Source of the DNA: Streptomyces sp. D2-8
Lineage (GTDB): Bacteria; Actinomycetota; Actinomycetes; Streptomycetales; Streptomycetaceae
Assembly (NCBI RefSeq): GCF_023184515.1
Contig: NZ_JAAHBP010000014.1
Location: 1-64,000 of the forward strand
Direction of reading: 5' to 3'
Length of the DNA stretch: 64,000 bases
The notes under the pieces are model-generated. The model did not search any database, was not told where the DNA came from, and saw only the letters and a program-made list of their open reading frames with translations. Position 1 is the stretch's first letter; each line of letters starts with the position of its first letter. Position numbers and translations under genes: made by a program. Below are positions 1 to 11,348 of the stretch, in pieces.

Positions 1-929
1 CGGCCGCCGCCCGCCTCCTGCGCTGCGGCCAGGGACTGCTTGCCCGCGGGCCGCACTGTCAGCACCGCGAACCGTGAGGTCATCGCGCCTTTGCTGCCCT
101 GCCTCCAGGTCACCTCGGTGAACCGCTGCGCACCCGCCTCCACAGCGAGGACGCAGACGGCTCGCGGTGAGGTGCGGTAGCGGGCAAGGGTGGGCGGTCC
201 GAGCCCGCCGTAAGCAGGCTGGTGCGGCTCAACATCCTCCGAGTGGGCGACTTCCTTCCCGGCCAGGGCCAGGACATAGGACAGTCCTCGCTCCTGCAGA
301 CCGAGCCGGAACGGGGTGCTGACGCCGTAGCCGGCGTCGGCGACCACGACCGGCGCCTTCAACTGCCACTGAGCGAGTGTGTCCAGCAGACCGAGCGCGA
401 GACGCCACTTCTCCCGGTGCACCACGCCGTCGGGGACTCCTGCCCTGCGGCATCGGTCCGGCTCGTCGGTCCACTCACGCGGCAGATACAACTGCCACTC
501 CAACGGGCACGAGGCAGTGTCGGTGGCGGCATGGACACTGACCGCGACCTGGCAGTTCGCCCGCTTGCCGACCGCTCCGCAATACTGGCGGGCCACCCCC
601 ACCGACGCCTTGCCGCACTTGGGGAACGACACATCGTCGATCACCCACACCTCAGGCGTGATCACCTCGGACAGCCGCGCGGCGATCCGCTGCCTGACCG
701 GCAGCGGATCCCACGGCGACTGGTTCACGAACTGCTGCAGGGCCTGCATGTTCCCGTCCGGCAGACGCTCGGCCATCGGCTGGATCGACTTGCGCCGGCC
801 ATCGAGCATCAGGCCCCGCAGATAACACTCGCCCCACCGCCGCTGATCCCGCCGCGGAAACGACCCGAACACATCGGCAACGAACTCCGCCAACTCACCC
901 CGGAGCCGCTCCACTTCCCCCAACCTCAC
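1..929 (-). CDS. IS701-family DDE transposase, C-terminus cut by window edge
   Basis: The frame is open from GTG at 929 (in-frame TAG just upstream at 939-941) to the window edge, giving about 309 residues. Family members are usually around 400, so roughly 90 C-terminal residues lie outside. The protein starts MRLGEVERLRGELAEFV, followed by an all-helical N-terminal region. The first catalytic-acid motif VIDDVSFPK (Asp98/99) and the second, VVVADAGYG (Asp198), are in the spacing expected of the RNase H-like IS701 fold. The distal glutamate should lie in the missing part. No stop or frameshift appears, so the copy may be active. Plus-strand open frames here are antisense shadows. Confidence 0.85.
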   Translation of the reverse strand, partial: MRLGEVERLRGELAEFVADVFGSFPRRDQRRWGECYLRGLMLDGRRKSIQPMAERLPDGNMQALQQFVNQSPWDPLPVRQRIAARLSEVITPEVWVIDDVSFPKCGKASVGVARQYCGAVGKRANCQVAVSVHAATDTASCPLEWQLYLPREWTDEPDRCRRAGVPDGVVHREKWRLALGLLDTLAQWQLKAPVVVADAGYGVSTPFRLGLQERGLSYVLALAGKEVAHSEDVEPHQPAYGGLGPPTLARYRTSPRAVCVLAVEAGAQRFTEVTWRQGSKGAMTSRFAVLTVRPAGKQSLAAAQEAGGG

Positions 930-981
930 TCCAGGAAGCTACCCACGACCAGCCGAGATCACTCAACGTAACGAAGCACTA
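1..981 (-). mobile_element. IS701-family insertion sequence, right part only (left end outside window)
   Basis: The element is defined by its transposase and by an abrupt junction with ribF. Position 981 is the last base before CTAG (982-985). IS701-family elements are known to duplicate a 4-bp YTAR target, and CTAG fits that rule. The three bases CTA (982-984) are also the ribF stop codon on the minus strand. The roughly 50 bp from 930 to 981 lie between the transposase start and the junction and should hold the terminal inverted repeat. The other end is outside the window, so the repeat and the duplication cannot be verified here. Confidence 0.8.
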
Positions 982-1938
982 CTAGGCGGACCGCTCGGCC
1001 GCCGCCACCAGCTCGCGGCAGCGCTTGACGTCCTCGGCCATCTGCTCCAGCAGAGCGTCCAGCGTCTCGAACTTCGCCTGCCCCCGCACGAACGCCAAGA
1101 AGTCGACCCCGACATGCAGCCCGTACAGATCGAGCCCCACCCGGTCGATGGCGTAGGCCTCCACCGTGCGCTCTGTCCCCTCGAACTGGGGGTTCGTCCC
1201 CACGGAGATCGCGGCCGGCATCACTTCGCCCTGGGCGTGCAGCCAGCCGGCGTACACGCCGTCGGCCGGGACGGCCGTGTGCGGCAGCGTCTCGACGTTG
1301 GCGGTCGGGAAGCCCAGTTCGCGCCCGCGCTGGGCGCCCCGGACGACGACGCCCTCCACCCGGTGCGGACGTCCCAGGATCTCCGCCGCGCCCTCGACAT
1401 CGCCCTCGGCGACCAGCCGCCGCGTCAGCGTGGAGGAGAACGGCTCGCCGCCGCCCGCCTCGCCGGTCACGTACAGGTCGACGACCTCGACCTCGAAGTC
1501 GTAGGTCTTGCCCTGCGTGGACAGGAACTCCACGTTCCCGGCGGCCTTGTGGCCGAAGCGGAAGTTGGGGCCCTCGACGACCGCCTTGGCGTGCAGCTTG
1601 TCGACCAGGACCTTGACGACGAAGTCGGCCGGGGACAGCTTCGAGAACTCGGTCGTGAAGGGCAGGATGAGCACCGCGTCCACGCCCAGGCCGGCCATGA
1701 GTTCGGCGCGGCGGTGGTGCGGGGCGAGCAGCGGCGGGTGGCTGCCGGGGCGGACGACCTCGCTGGGGTGCGGGTCGAAGGTGACGACGACGGCGGGCAC
1801 GCCCAGCTCCCGGGCGCGGTCCACGGCATGCCGGATGATCAGCTGGTGCCCGCGGTGCACTCCGTCGTAGGAGCCGATGGTGACGACGCTGCGCCCCCAG
1901 TCCTGGGGGATGTCCTCCAAGCCACGCCAGCGCTGCAC
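982..1938 (-). CDS. ribF: Bifunctional riboflavin kinase / FAD synthetase RibF
   Basis: Converts riboflavin to FMN (C-terminal kinase) and FMN to FAD (N-terminal adenylyltransferase) in the cytoplasm. GTG at 1938 is chosen because AAGGAG lies 8 bases upstream and the product (318 aa) has the usual RibF length. A longer open frame to 3315 is only read-through of the opposite-frame neighbour. The nucleotidyltransferase loop GSYDGVHRGH is at residues 22-31. The flavokinase motif GRELGFPTAN lies near residue 210. The terminal residues AAAERSA are followed by TAG, which is part of the CTAG target of the adjacent IS, so the gene appears intact but without native downstream sequence. Confidence 0.95.
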   Translation of the reverse strand: MQRWRGLEDIPQDWGRSVVTIGSYDGVHRGHQLIIRHAVDRARELGVPAVVVTFDPHPSEVVRPGSHPPLLAPHHRRAELMAGLGVDAVLILPFTTEFSKLSPADFVVKVLVDKLHAKAVVEGPNFRFGHKAAGNVEFLSTQGKTYDFEVEVVDLYVTGEAGGGEPFSSTLTRRLVAEGDVEGAAEILGRPHRVEGVVVRGAQRGRELGFPTANVETLPHTAVPADGVYAGWLHAQGEVMPAAISVGTNPQFEGTERTVEAYAIDRVGLDLYGLHVGVDFLAFVRGQAKFETLDALLEQMAEDVKRCRELVAAAERSA

Positions 1939-2108
1939 TGTGCCTGCTCCTTGTCGAAAGCTCGTCGAACCCGTGTCCGGTCGGTTGTTCGTAGTTGCCT
2001 CGTGCGCAGGTCTAAGGGTGCCATGCCGGGTGCCTCCTGCCCGCACCGGCATGGGGGCTGTGACAGGGGGCACGGCCCCGTACGGCGGCCCGGCGCGCGG
2101 GAGGCAGG

Positions 2109-5100
2109 TCACGCGGGGACGCCCGCGCCAGCCAGGTTCTCGATCATCCGGTGGGAACTGGGCCCGACCAGCGCCGCCCACTCCTCGGGCGCGTCGCTCA
2201 GCCAGGCGGCGGCGCGGACGGCGAAGCCGGGCACATGCCGGCTCAGGTCGACCAGGGCGCGGTCGAAACGGGTGGCGCCCTCCGGGGTGCGCACCAGGAG
2301 CAGTCCGATGCGGTGGACGAGGTCGCGCAGGTCGTCGCCGCCGTTCCGGGCGGCGGCGTGCAGCAGCGCGTCCAGGACGTCGGTGTCGTGCTCGCGGGCG
2401 AGGAGCGCGTCGCGCAGGTCGCGGCGCAGCGGACGCGAGGCGGGGATGCCGGGCGGGGTGAGGACGCCGGCGAGGGCACAGCGCAGCCGCACGGGGCCGT
2501 CCTCCAGCAGTCCGGTGACCAGTGGCAGGAGCACGGGCCGGGCGGTAGGGCCATGGTCGAGCCGCTGGTCGGTGTATGCGGCCACCTGCCCGGCGAGTTC
2601 CGGCCGCAGCTGCGCCGCCCGGCACACCAGGGCGGCGATCCGCCGGGCCAGACCGGGCGGGGCGGCGTCGGCGAGTGCCCGCAGCGCCTCTTCCGCGTCC
2701 GGCCGCTCCAGCCGGGCCGCGAAGGCCCCGAGGACCGGTTCGGGGTCGGTCAGGAGGGCCCCGGCCAGTGCGTCCGGCGAGAACTGCGGGTCGCCCGCCG
2801 CGAAGTACACCAGCGCCCGCGGGAGGTAGCGGGTCCGGGTGTGGGGGTCCTGGACCAGGAGGGCGAGCGCGCCGCCGTGCAGGGCGCGGTCGGCCGGGCG
2901 GGCGAGCAGGGTGAGGGCCGCGTAGCGCAGGAGGGCGCGGTCGCCTCCGGTGCTCACGTGCGGTGCGACGCGCAGGCCGTGCGCCACCGCGGCGCTGCGC
3001 CGCGCGGGCCGCTTGTCGCGTGCCCACCGGTCGACGGCCCGGCACACCGCCGACGGCTCCTCCTCGGCCAGTACGGCGAGCAGCTCGTCGGCCCGCCGGT
3101 GCGCGCGGTCGGCGAGCACGTCCGTCAGATCGTCCAGGGCACCGTGGCGGTGGGTGTGCAGCAGCGCCTGCGCGGCCGTGGCCACGGTCGCGTGCGGGGT
3201 GGCGGGCAGTGGCCGCTCGTCGTCGAACCAGCGGGCGAGCTGCGGCTGCACGGCGGTGGGGTCGGCGGCGAGGAGTCCGGCGACGGCGTCCAGGAATCGG
3301 GGCCCGGCCTCGCACGGCGGACCGTCGGCGTGGACCAGCCGCCGCAGCAGAGCGCAGCGCGCCTCCTCAGGCAGCCGTACGCCGGTCCAGAAGGCGGGCC
3401 CGACCTCCTCCGGCAGGGGTCGCTGCTGCCGCCGCCAGGCCACGATCCGGTCGGCGAGCAGCCGCAGCACCTCCGTGTACGGCGCCGCGTCGGGTACGGC
3501 CGACAGCGTCCCGGCGAGCAGCCGGGCGGCCCACCAGGACCGCGGATCGGCGTCCAGGGCGTGCACCAGGTCCGCCAGGCGGGAGGCCAGCTGACCGGCG
3601 CCGTGCTGGCGGGCCAGGCACAGCAGGCCCTGGACGACCGGCCCGATGCGGTGGTGCGGCACGGGGTCGGGCTGCGCGTCCTCACCACGGTGGACGAGGG
3701 CGTGCAGGGCCTCGTCGAGGTCGAGGTGCGTGCCCTGGAGCCAGTCGGCGAGCCCCTCGTGGGCGAAGCGGTAGCCGGGTCCGGCGGGCACGAGGAGGCC
3801 CTCGGCGAGCACGGCCGCCGCCCAGCCCGAGCAGCCGCCGAGCCGCGCCGGGGCGGGCCCCCACGGGAACACCGTCTCGAACGCCTCCCGGTCCAGGTCT
3901 CCCAGCCCCGGGCCGAGGCTGCGCCGAGCGGCCTCGTGCACCTGCCCGGCGACCCTGGCGGCCAGCCGGCGTACGGCCGTGCCGTGCAGGCCGTTGCCGG
4001 CGGCCAGCCGTGTGGCGATGCGCAGGGACATCAGGTCCAGGTAGGCGGCGAAGACGTCGTCCCGGGAGACGGGGGCGGCGAGCACGGCCGGAGTTCCGGG
4101 GGCGTCGGTGAGCTCGGCCCGGATCTCGGCGAACAGGCGGAGGGTGAGGGGGTGCCGGGCGTCGGTGCCGACGAGGGCGTTCTCCGGGATGCCGTGCCGC
4201 AGCCTGGCCTCCCGGGCCTCGTCCCCGGCGAGGTCGCCCAGCCGTACGCACGCGGGACGGTGCAGCCTGCCGGACACCTCCTCCCAGTACTCCGGCCGGC
4301 ACGCCACCACCAGCCGCACTCCCGTCTCCCCGAGCCACCGCACGGTCCCGTCCGCCCAGTCGGCCAGGCGGCGGGCCGTCGCCGGTGGCATCTCCTCGGG
4401 GCCGTCCAGGACGAGCAGCAGGGGCCGGCCGAGAGAACCGGCAAGGCGGGCGAGGCGCTCGGGCGTGGTGTCCCCCAGGTCCCCCGGGCCGACCGGTACC
4501 GACGGGGAGGAGGGGAACGGGGTTCGTGCGGTGGCCACGACGGGGGCGGCCCGGGTCAGCGCCCGGCGTACCGCGTCCGCCACCGACAGGTCGTCGTCCC
4601 GCAGTTCGCAGCCGCGCAGCCACAGTGTGGGATGCCCGCTGCGGGCGCGGCGCGCGGCGAACGCCGCGAGTTCCGTCGTACGACCGCTGCCGGGCGCCCC
4701 GACGAGTCCGAGGACGGCCGCCCGGCCTGCCGCGAACGCGTCGAACTCGGCTGCCGCACCCGCCCGTTCGACCGGCTCCGGGACACCGGTCCCGCCGGGC
4801 GGGCCGTCCAGTCCCAGCGCTGTGCCGGTCAGCTCCAGCACCCCGGCGAGGTTCAGATCGGCCCCGTAGGCGGGGACCGTCGCGGCGTTCTCGGCGAGCA
4901 GTCCGGCGAGCGGGCCCGCCGCTCCGGCGACCCGCGCACACAGCGGTACGGCGAACCCGACGTCGCGGTGGCCGGAGCTGAGCGCGGTGCCGAGGACCCC
5001 CACGACGGCGCCGGTCCCGGCGTCGAGCACCGGGCCGCCGGCCGCTCCGCCACCCGGCCGCAGCGCGTCGCGCCCTGCCGTGCCGACCGCCAGCTCCAGC

Positions 5101-5567
5101 GCGTCGTCGAGGCGGTGGAAGCGGTCCGTGGCCGCGTACGTCACCGAGGTCGAGCCCAGCACCCGCGCCTCGCGCCAGCCGCCGGCGGCGATCCGCACAT
5201 AGGCGCCGGTTCCGGCCCCGTCCCGCACGGTGACGGGCAGCGGCGGCACCCCGAGCCCCTCGGTCCGTACGAGCGCCAGGTCCAGCGCGGGCAGCGGGGT
5301 GACCGCGTCTGCGGAGACGACCCGGCGGCGTTCCCCGGCCCCGTGCAGAACGAGCCGGGGCAGACCGTCGACGGCCTCGTGGCTGGTGACCAGCGTGCCG
5401 TGGTGGTCGGCCAGGAAACCGGTGCCGCGGGGGCGGCCGGCAGGATCGTGGATACGGACGAGGGCGTCGCCCGGGACCGCCCCGTCCTCGTGCCCTGCTG
5501 TTCCGGGGAGGTCCGGGGAGTCCTGTGGGCTGTCGCCCGTCTCCCGGGACCGATTCCGCGACGCCAT
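2109..5567 (-). CDS. Trypsin-like (catalytic Ser lost) / P-loop NTPase / helical-repeat protein
   Basis: A 1152-residue multidomain protein between ribF and truB. ATG at 5567 is preferred (GGGGAGG about 8 bases upstream) over the in-frame ATG 24 bases earlier. Residues ~35-210 form a chymotrypsin-like domain with His63 (TSHEAV) and Asp96 (ALDLALV). The Ser position of the GxSGGP motif is Ala176 (GGGAAGGPV), so proteolysis is unlikely. Residues ~275-480 are a P-loop NTPase: Walker A GAPGSGRTT (290-298, with Arg in place of Lys) and Walker B LLLVLD (383-388), then VVACRPEYW. The remaining ~650 residues are Ala/Leu-rich helices resembling HEAT/TPR repeats. This is a STAND-like layout. No signal peptide or membrane segment is evident. 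Role unknown; a regulatory or scaffold ATPase is an inference. Confidence 0.8.
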   Translation of the reverse strand: MASRNRSRETGDSPQDSPDLPGTAGHEDGAVPGDALVRIHDPAGRPRGTGFLADHHGTLVTSHEAVDGLPRLVLHGAGERRRVVSADAVTPLPALDLALVRTEGLGVPPLPVTVRDGAGTGAYVRIAAGGWREARVLGSTSVTYAATDRFHRLDDALELAVGTAGRDALRPGGGAAGGPVLDAGTGAVVGVLGTALSSGHRDVGFAVPLCARVAGAAGPLAGLLAENAATVPAYGADLNLAGVLELTGTALGLDGPPGGTGVPEPVERAGAAAEFDAFAAGRAAVLGLVGAPGSGRTTELAAFAARRARSGHPTLWLRGCELRDDDLSVADAVRRALTRAAPVVATARTPFPSSPSVPVGPGDLGDTTPERLARLAGSLGRPLLLVLDGPEEMPPATARRLADWADGTVRWLGETGVRLVVACRPEYWEEVSGRLHRPACVRLGDLAGDEAREARLRHGIPENALVGTDARHPLTLRLFAEIRAELTDAPGTPAVLAAPVSRDDVFAAYLDLMSLRIATRLAAGNGLHGTAVRRLAARVAGQVHEAARRSLGPGLGDLDREAFETVFPWGPAPARLGGCSGWAAAVLAEGLLVPAGPGYRFAHEGLADWLQGTHLDLDEALHALVHRGEDAQPDPVPHHRIGPVVQGLLCLARQHGAGQLASRLADLVHALDADPRSWWAARLLAGTLSAVPDAAPYTEVLRLLADRIVAWRRQQRPLPEEVGPAFWTGVRLPEEARCALLRRLVHADGPPCEAGPRFLDAVAGLLAADPTAVQPQLARWFDDERPLPATPHATVATAAQALLHTHRHGALDDLTDVLADRAHRRADELLAVLAEEEPSAVCRAVDRWARDKRPARRSAAVAHGLRVAPHVSTGGDRALLRYAALTLLARPADRALHGGALALLVQDPHTRTRYLPRALVYFAAGDPQFSPDALAGALLTDPEPVLGAFAARLERPDAEEALRALADAAPPGLARRIAALVCRAAQLRPELAGQVAAYTDQRLDHGPTARPVLLPLVTGLLEDGPVRLRCALAGVLTPPGIPASRPLRRDLRDALLAREHDTDVLDALLHAAARNGGDDLRDLVHRIGLLLVRTPEGATRFDRALVDLSRHVPGFAVRAAAWLSDAPEEWAALVGPSSHRMIENLAGAGVPA

Positions 5568-5740
5568 CGTCGAGCCTCCCCCGCCGTACACCCGTGCCCT
5601 CGTGTTCGACCGTAGGGGCGGAATGATCAGCGGGACAGATCGCTCTGCGAAAGCGCCCCCTTCCGCTCCCCCGGTTCACTCCGAGCGCCCGCACGGACGG
5701 GTGAAGGAACGGGGGCGGCTGGATAACCCTAGGGGTGGGG

Positions 5741-5826
5741 GAACCGAGGGGGGACCGTGGAGCGGCGGCAGTGGAGGTACCCCGTGGCCGCCGCTCCACG
5801 GGCGGACGCCTGGTCCCCCGGTTCCT
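5741..5826 (-). terminator. Compound hairpin downstream of truB
   Basis: A perfect 13-bp inverted repeat (5756-5768 with 5788-5800, GC-rich arms) is nested within outer arms 5741-5756 and 5813-5825 that pair with one bulge. It lies just past the truB stop and before the next minus-strand gene, as expected for a factor-independent terminator in Streptomyces, where U-tracts are often missing. Confidence 0.6.
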
Positions 5827-5829
5827 CCG

Positions 5830-6735
5830 TCAGGCGAAGACGGCCAGGCTCTTGGCCTTGCCCCGCTGCTCCTCGACGAGCGCGAGGAAACGGCCCTCCG
5901 GATCGAAGACGGCCACCGGGCCGGAGCCCGCGTACGCGTCGGGCATCTCCAGCCGGACGCCGTTGGTGAGCAGCTTGGCCCGCCGGGCGTCGACGTCCCA
6001 GCGGGGGAACGCGGCCGTGGCGGCCTCGGCGATCGGCATCACGGTCAGCTCCTTCTGGAGCTGGTCCAGGGTGCGGGCCGCGTCCAGCTTGTAGGGGCCG
6101 ACGCGGGTGCGGCGCAGGGCGGTGAGGTGACCGCCGACGCCCAGACCGGCGCCCAGGTCGCGGGCCAGGGCCCGGATGTAGGTGCCCGAGGAGCAGACGA
6201 CCGAGACGACCAGGTCGAGTACGGCCGTGCCGTCGTCGGCGACGGCGTCCCGGACGTCGTACACGCCGAAGGAGGAGACCGTGACGGGCCGGGCCGGGAT
6301 CTCGAACTCCTCGCCCTCCCGGGCCCGCTTGTAGGAGCGCACGCCGTTGATCTTGATGGCGCTGACCTTGGACGGCACCTGCATGATGTCGCCGGTCAGC
6401 TCGGCGATGCCGGCGTCGATGGCCTCGCGGGTGACCTTGGAGGCGTCCGTGGAAGAGGTGAGCTCCCCCTCGGCGTCGTCCGTGAGGGTGTTCTGCCCGA
6501 GCCGGATCGTGCCCAGGTACTCCTTCTCGGTCAGCGCGAGGTGGCCGAGGAGCTTGGTGGCCTTCTCGACGCCGAGGACGAGGACGCCCGTGGCCATCGG
6601 GTCGAGGGTGCCGGCGTGCCCGACGCGTCGCGTTCTGGCGATGCCGCGCATCTTGGCGACGACGTCGTGCGAAGTGAAGCCCGACGGCTTGTCGACGATG
6701 ACAAGGCCGTCGGGCGTGGTGTGCTTCTGGGTCAT
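5830..6735 (-). CDS. truB: tRNA pseudouridine(55) synthase TruB
   Basis: Forms the universally conserved pseudouridine 55 in the tRNA T-loop. The 301 aa begin MTQKHTTPDGLVIVDKPSG. The catalytic motif is GHAGTLDPMATGVL with nucleophile Asp45, and the family's KPSGFTSHD block precedes it. The ATG at 6735 overlaps the rbfA stop (ATGA), so translation is probably coupled to rbfA. A strong hairpin follows the stop. The rbfA-truB pair is a standard bacterial ribosome/tRNA-maturation operon. Confidence 0.95.
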   Translation of the reverse strand: MTQKHTTPDGLVIVDKPSGFTSHDVVAKMRGIARTRRVGHAGTLDPMATGVLVLGVEKATKLLGHLALTEKEYLGTIRLGQNTLTDDAEGELTSSTDASKVTREAIDAGIAELTGDIMQVPSKVSAIKINGVRSYKRAREGEEFEIPARPVTVSSFGVYDVRDAVADDGTAVLDLVVSVVCSSGTYIRALARDLGAGLGVGGHLTALRRTRVGPYKLDAARTLDQLQKELTVMPIAEAATAAFPRWDVDARRAKLLTNGVRLEMPDAYAGSGPVAVFDPEGRFLALVEEQRGKAKSLAVFA

Positions 6736-7181
6736 TCGGCGCTGTCGTCCGTCTCGTCGTCCTCGGGCTTGCGGTACGGGTCCGCGTCGCCGGCGTACTT
6801 GGCGCCCGCGGACGCCTCGCGCACCTTCTCGTCGGACTCGCGCGCCTTGTCGAGGAGGTCCTCGATGGCACGGGCGTTGTCCGGGAGGGCGTCCATGACG
6901 AAGGCCAGGGTCGGCGTGAACTTCACACCGGCGGCCCGGCCGACCTCGGAGCGCAGGATGCCCTTGGCGCTCTCCAGGCCGGCGGCGGCCGCCGCGCGCT
7001 CCTCGTCGTCCCCGTACACCGTGTAGAAGACGGTCGCCTCCCTGAGGTCACCCGTGACCCGGGTGTCCGTGATGGTGACGTGCGAGCCGAGCCGCGGGTC
7101 CTTGATCCCGCGCTGCAGCTTCTGGGCCACCACCTCTCGGATGAGGTCCGCCAGCCTTTTAGCCCGCGCGTTGTCGGCCAC
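6732..7181 (-). CDS. rbfA: 30S ribosome-binding factor RbfA
   Basis: A cold-shock and 16S-maturation factor that binds the 30S subunit near helix 1. GTG at 7181 gives 149 aa starting VADNARAKRLADLIREVV. The upstream open extension (to 7304) lacks family similarity. Typical KH-like features are visible: KDPRLG, then VTITDTRVTGDL, then the ARAIEDLLD region. The acidic C-terminal tail (DDETDDSAE) is common in actinobacteria. The stop overlaps the truB start (ATGA). The gap to the DUF503 gene upstream is 44 bp. Confidence 0.93.
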   Translation of the reverse strand: MADNARAKRLADLIREVVAQKLQRGIKDPRLGSHVTITDTRVTGDLREATVFYTVYGDDEERAAAAAGLESAKGILRSEVGRAAGVKFTPTLAFVMDALPDNARAIEDLLDKARESDEKVREASAGAKYAGDADPYRKPEDDETDDSAE

Positions 7182-7225
7182 TGGTCCGTCTCCCGTTCTT
7201 TCCTGTCCGGTTCGTTCTCGGTTCG

Positions 7226-7519
7226 TCAGTCGTCTTCGCCGTGGAAGCGCCGCCTGACGGACAGCAACTCCACCTCGGGGCGGCCGGCGACCAGCCGTTC
7301 GCACCGGTCGAGCACGTCGCTCAGGTGCCCCGCATCGCCGGATACCAACGCGAGGCCGAGGACGGCCCTACGGTGGAGGTCCATATGGTCCACCTCGGCC
7401 GCGCTCACCGCGTACTTGCGCTGGAGCTCGGCGACGATGGGGCGGACGACGGAGCGCTTCTCCTTCAGCGACCGTACGTCGCCGAGGAGCAGGTCGAAGG
7501 ACAGAGTCCCCACGTACAT
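7226..7519 (-). CDS. DUF503 (YlxP-like) small protein
   Basis: A 97-residue cytoplasmic protein of the DUF503/YlxP family, beginning MYVGTLSFDLLLGD. Family members are conserved between infB and rbfA in many Gram-positives. The biochemical role is not established, though a ribosome-linked function is suspected from context. ATG at 7519 is chosen from the conserved N-terminus; its Shine-Dalgarno is poor. The open frame continues upstream to 7594 across the infB-side hairpin flank, which I regard as non-coding. The motif SLKEKRSVVRPI is diagnostic. Confidence 0.85.
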   Translation of the reverse strand: MYVGTLSFDLLLGDVRSLKEKRSVVRPIVAELQRKYAVSAAEVDHMDLHRRAVLGLALVSGDAGHLSDVLDRCERLVAGRPEVELLSVRRRFHGEDD

Positions 7520-7601
7520 GTGTGTCCGGATGACCCGCCGGTACGGGATCGATGGCCCTGCCATCCGCGTGGCAGGGACATCAGAACCGTACAACGAACG
7601 G

Positions 7602-7645
7602 CCGGGGCCGATCGACGGAAATTACTCTCCGTCGACCGGCCCCGG
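7602..7645 (-). terminator. Hairpin between infB and the DUF503 gene
   Basis: An 18-bp stem (7602-7619 with 7628-7645, one mismatch) closes an 8-nt loop (AATTACTC). It sits immediately downstream of the infB stop and should end or attenuate the rimP-nusA-ylxR-infB transcript before DUF503-rbfA-truB. Confidence 0.65.
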
Positions 7646-7672
7646 ACCGGACCGTCTCGGAAGCCCGAGCGC

Positions 7673-10804
<3,132 letters not shown>

Positions 10805-10853
10805 TTCGCTCCTTTGAGGTCCGGGTTGCGTCCGGACCGTCGCTAGTTCATGG

Positions 10854-10886
10854 GCGTACTCATCGCGTACTCATCGAGTGCTCATC
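10854..10886. repeat. Three 11-bp tandem repeats in the infB leader
   Basis: GCGTACTCATC occurs at 10854-10864 and 10865-10875. A third copy with two changes (GAGTGCTCATC) is at 10876-10886. They lie 50-82 bp upstream of the infB start in its 5' untranslated region, downstream of ylxR. A regulatory role is only a guess. Confidence 0.6.
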
Positions 10887-10949
10887 GCAATCTCGACCTG
10901 CTTTCGACTCGCGAGGTACCTAGCCGCACGGGGTTCCGTACGGCACGTC

Positions 10950-11246
10950 TTACCGTGTTGCCTGCTCGGCAACTGTTGTCTGCTCGACGTATCGGCGCAA
11001 CGCCTTTGTGTCGAGCGGTCCCGGGACGCGCAGTGCCCTCGGGAACGCCCGTCGGCGTACCGCCTGGTCGAGACAGACCGGTGCGGGGTGAACGTACGCA
11101 CCCCGGCCGGGCAGCGTACCGCGTGGATCAGGAACACATGCGTCCTTGATCGCTACGATCCGCAACAGTTCGGCCTTGGCCGCTCGCTCCCGACACCCCA
11201 CACAGGTGCGTTCAGGGCATGCGCGGGCGCGCGTCCGGCCAGACAC
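10950..11246 (-). CDS. ylxR: YlxR family (DUF448) RNA-binding protein
   Basis: A small basic protein of 98 aa starting MSGRTRARACPERTCVGCRE. The CVGCRE motif and later PGRGAYV block define DUF448/YlxR, a nucleic-acid-binding fold encoded between nusA and infB. Published work on Bacillus and related species links YlxR to RNase P or nucleoid-level regulation; the function in Streptomyces is open. It lies in the nusA-ylxR-infB cluster on the minus strand, 102 bp after nusA and 145 bp before infB. Confidence 0.9.
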   Translation of the reverse strand: MSGRTRARACPERTCVGCRERAAKAELLRIVAIKDACVPDPRGTLPGRGAYVHPAPVCLDQAVRRRAFPRALRVPGPLDTKALRRYVEQTTVAEQATR

Positions 11247-11348
11247 CGTTAAGTCTACCTCCCCGTACGCGCCTCACCCCTTTGGGGCGGGATTCGAACA
11301 GTTGCCGCGCATGAACCTGTCGTGATCTGAACGACGCGCGGCTTGGAT

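Noticed and set aside
222..971. Plus-strand open frame of 249 codons at the left edge
   Set aside because: It is antisense to a recognisable IS701 transposase with DDE motifs and has no family-like sequence of its own.
2109..5567. A defence (Avs/STAND) island
   Set aside because: The domain layout is suggestive, but the gene is single, flanked by core genes, and has no partner effector or mobile-element border except the IS beyond ribF.
2151..5615. Very long plus-strand open frame (1154 codons)
   Set aside because: GC-rich shadow of the trypsin-like/NTPase gene on the minus strand; composition is Gly/Arg/Gln-rich with no domain.
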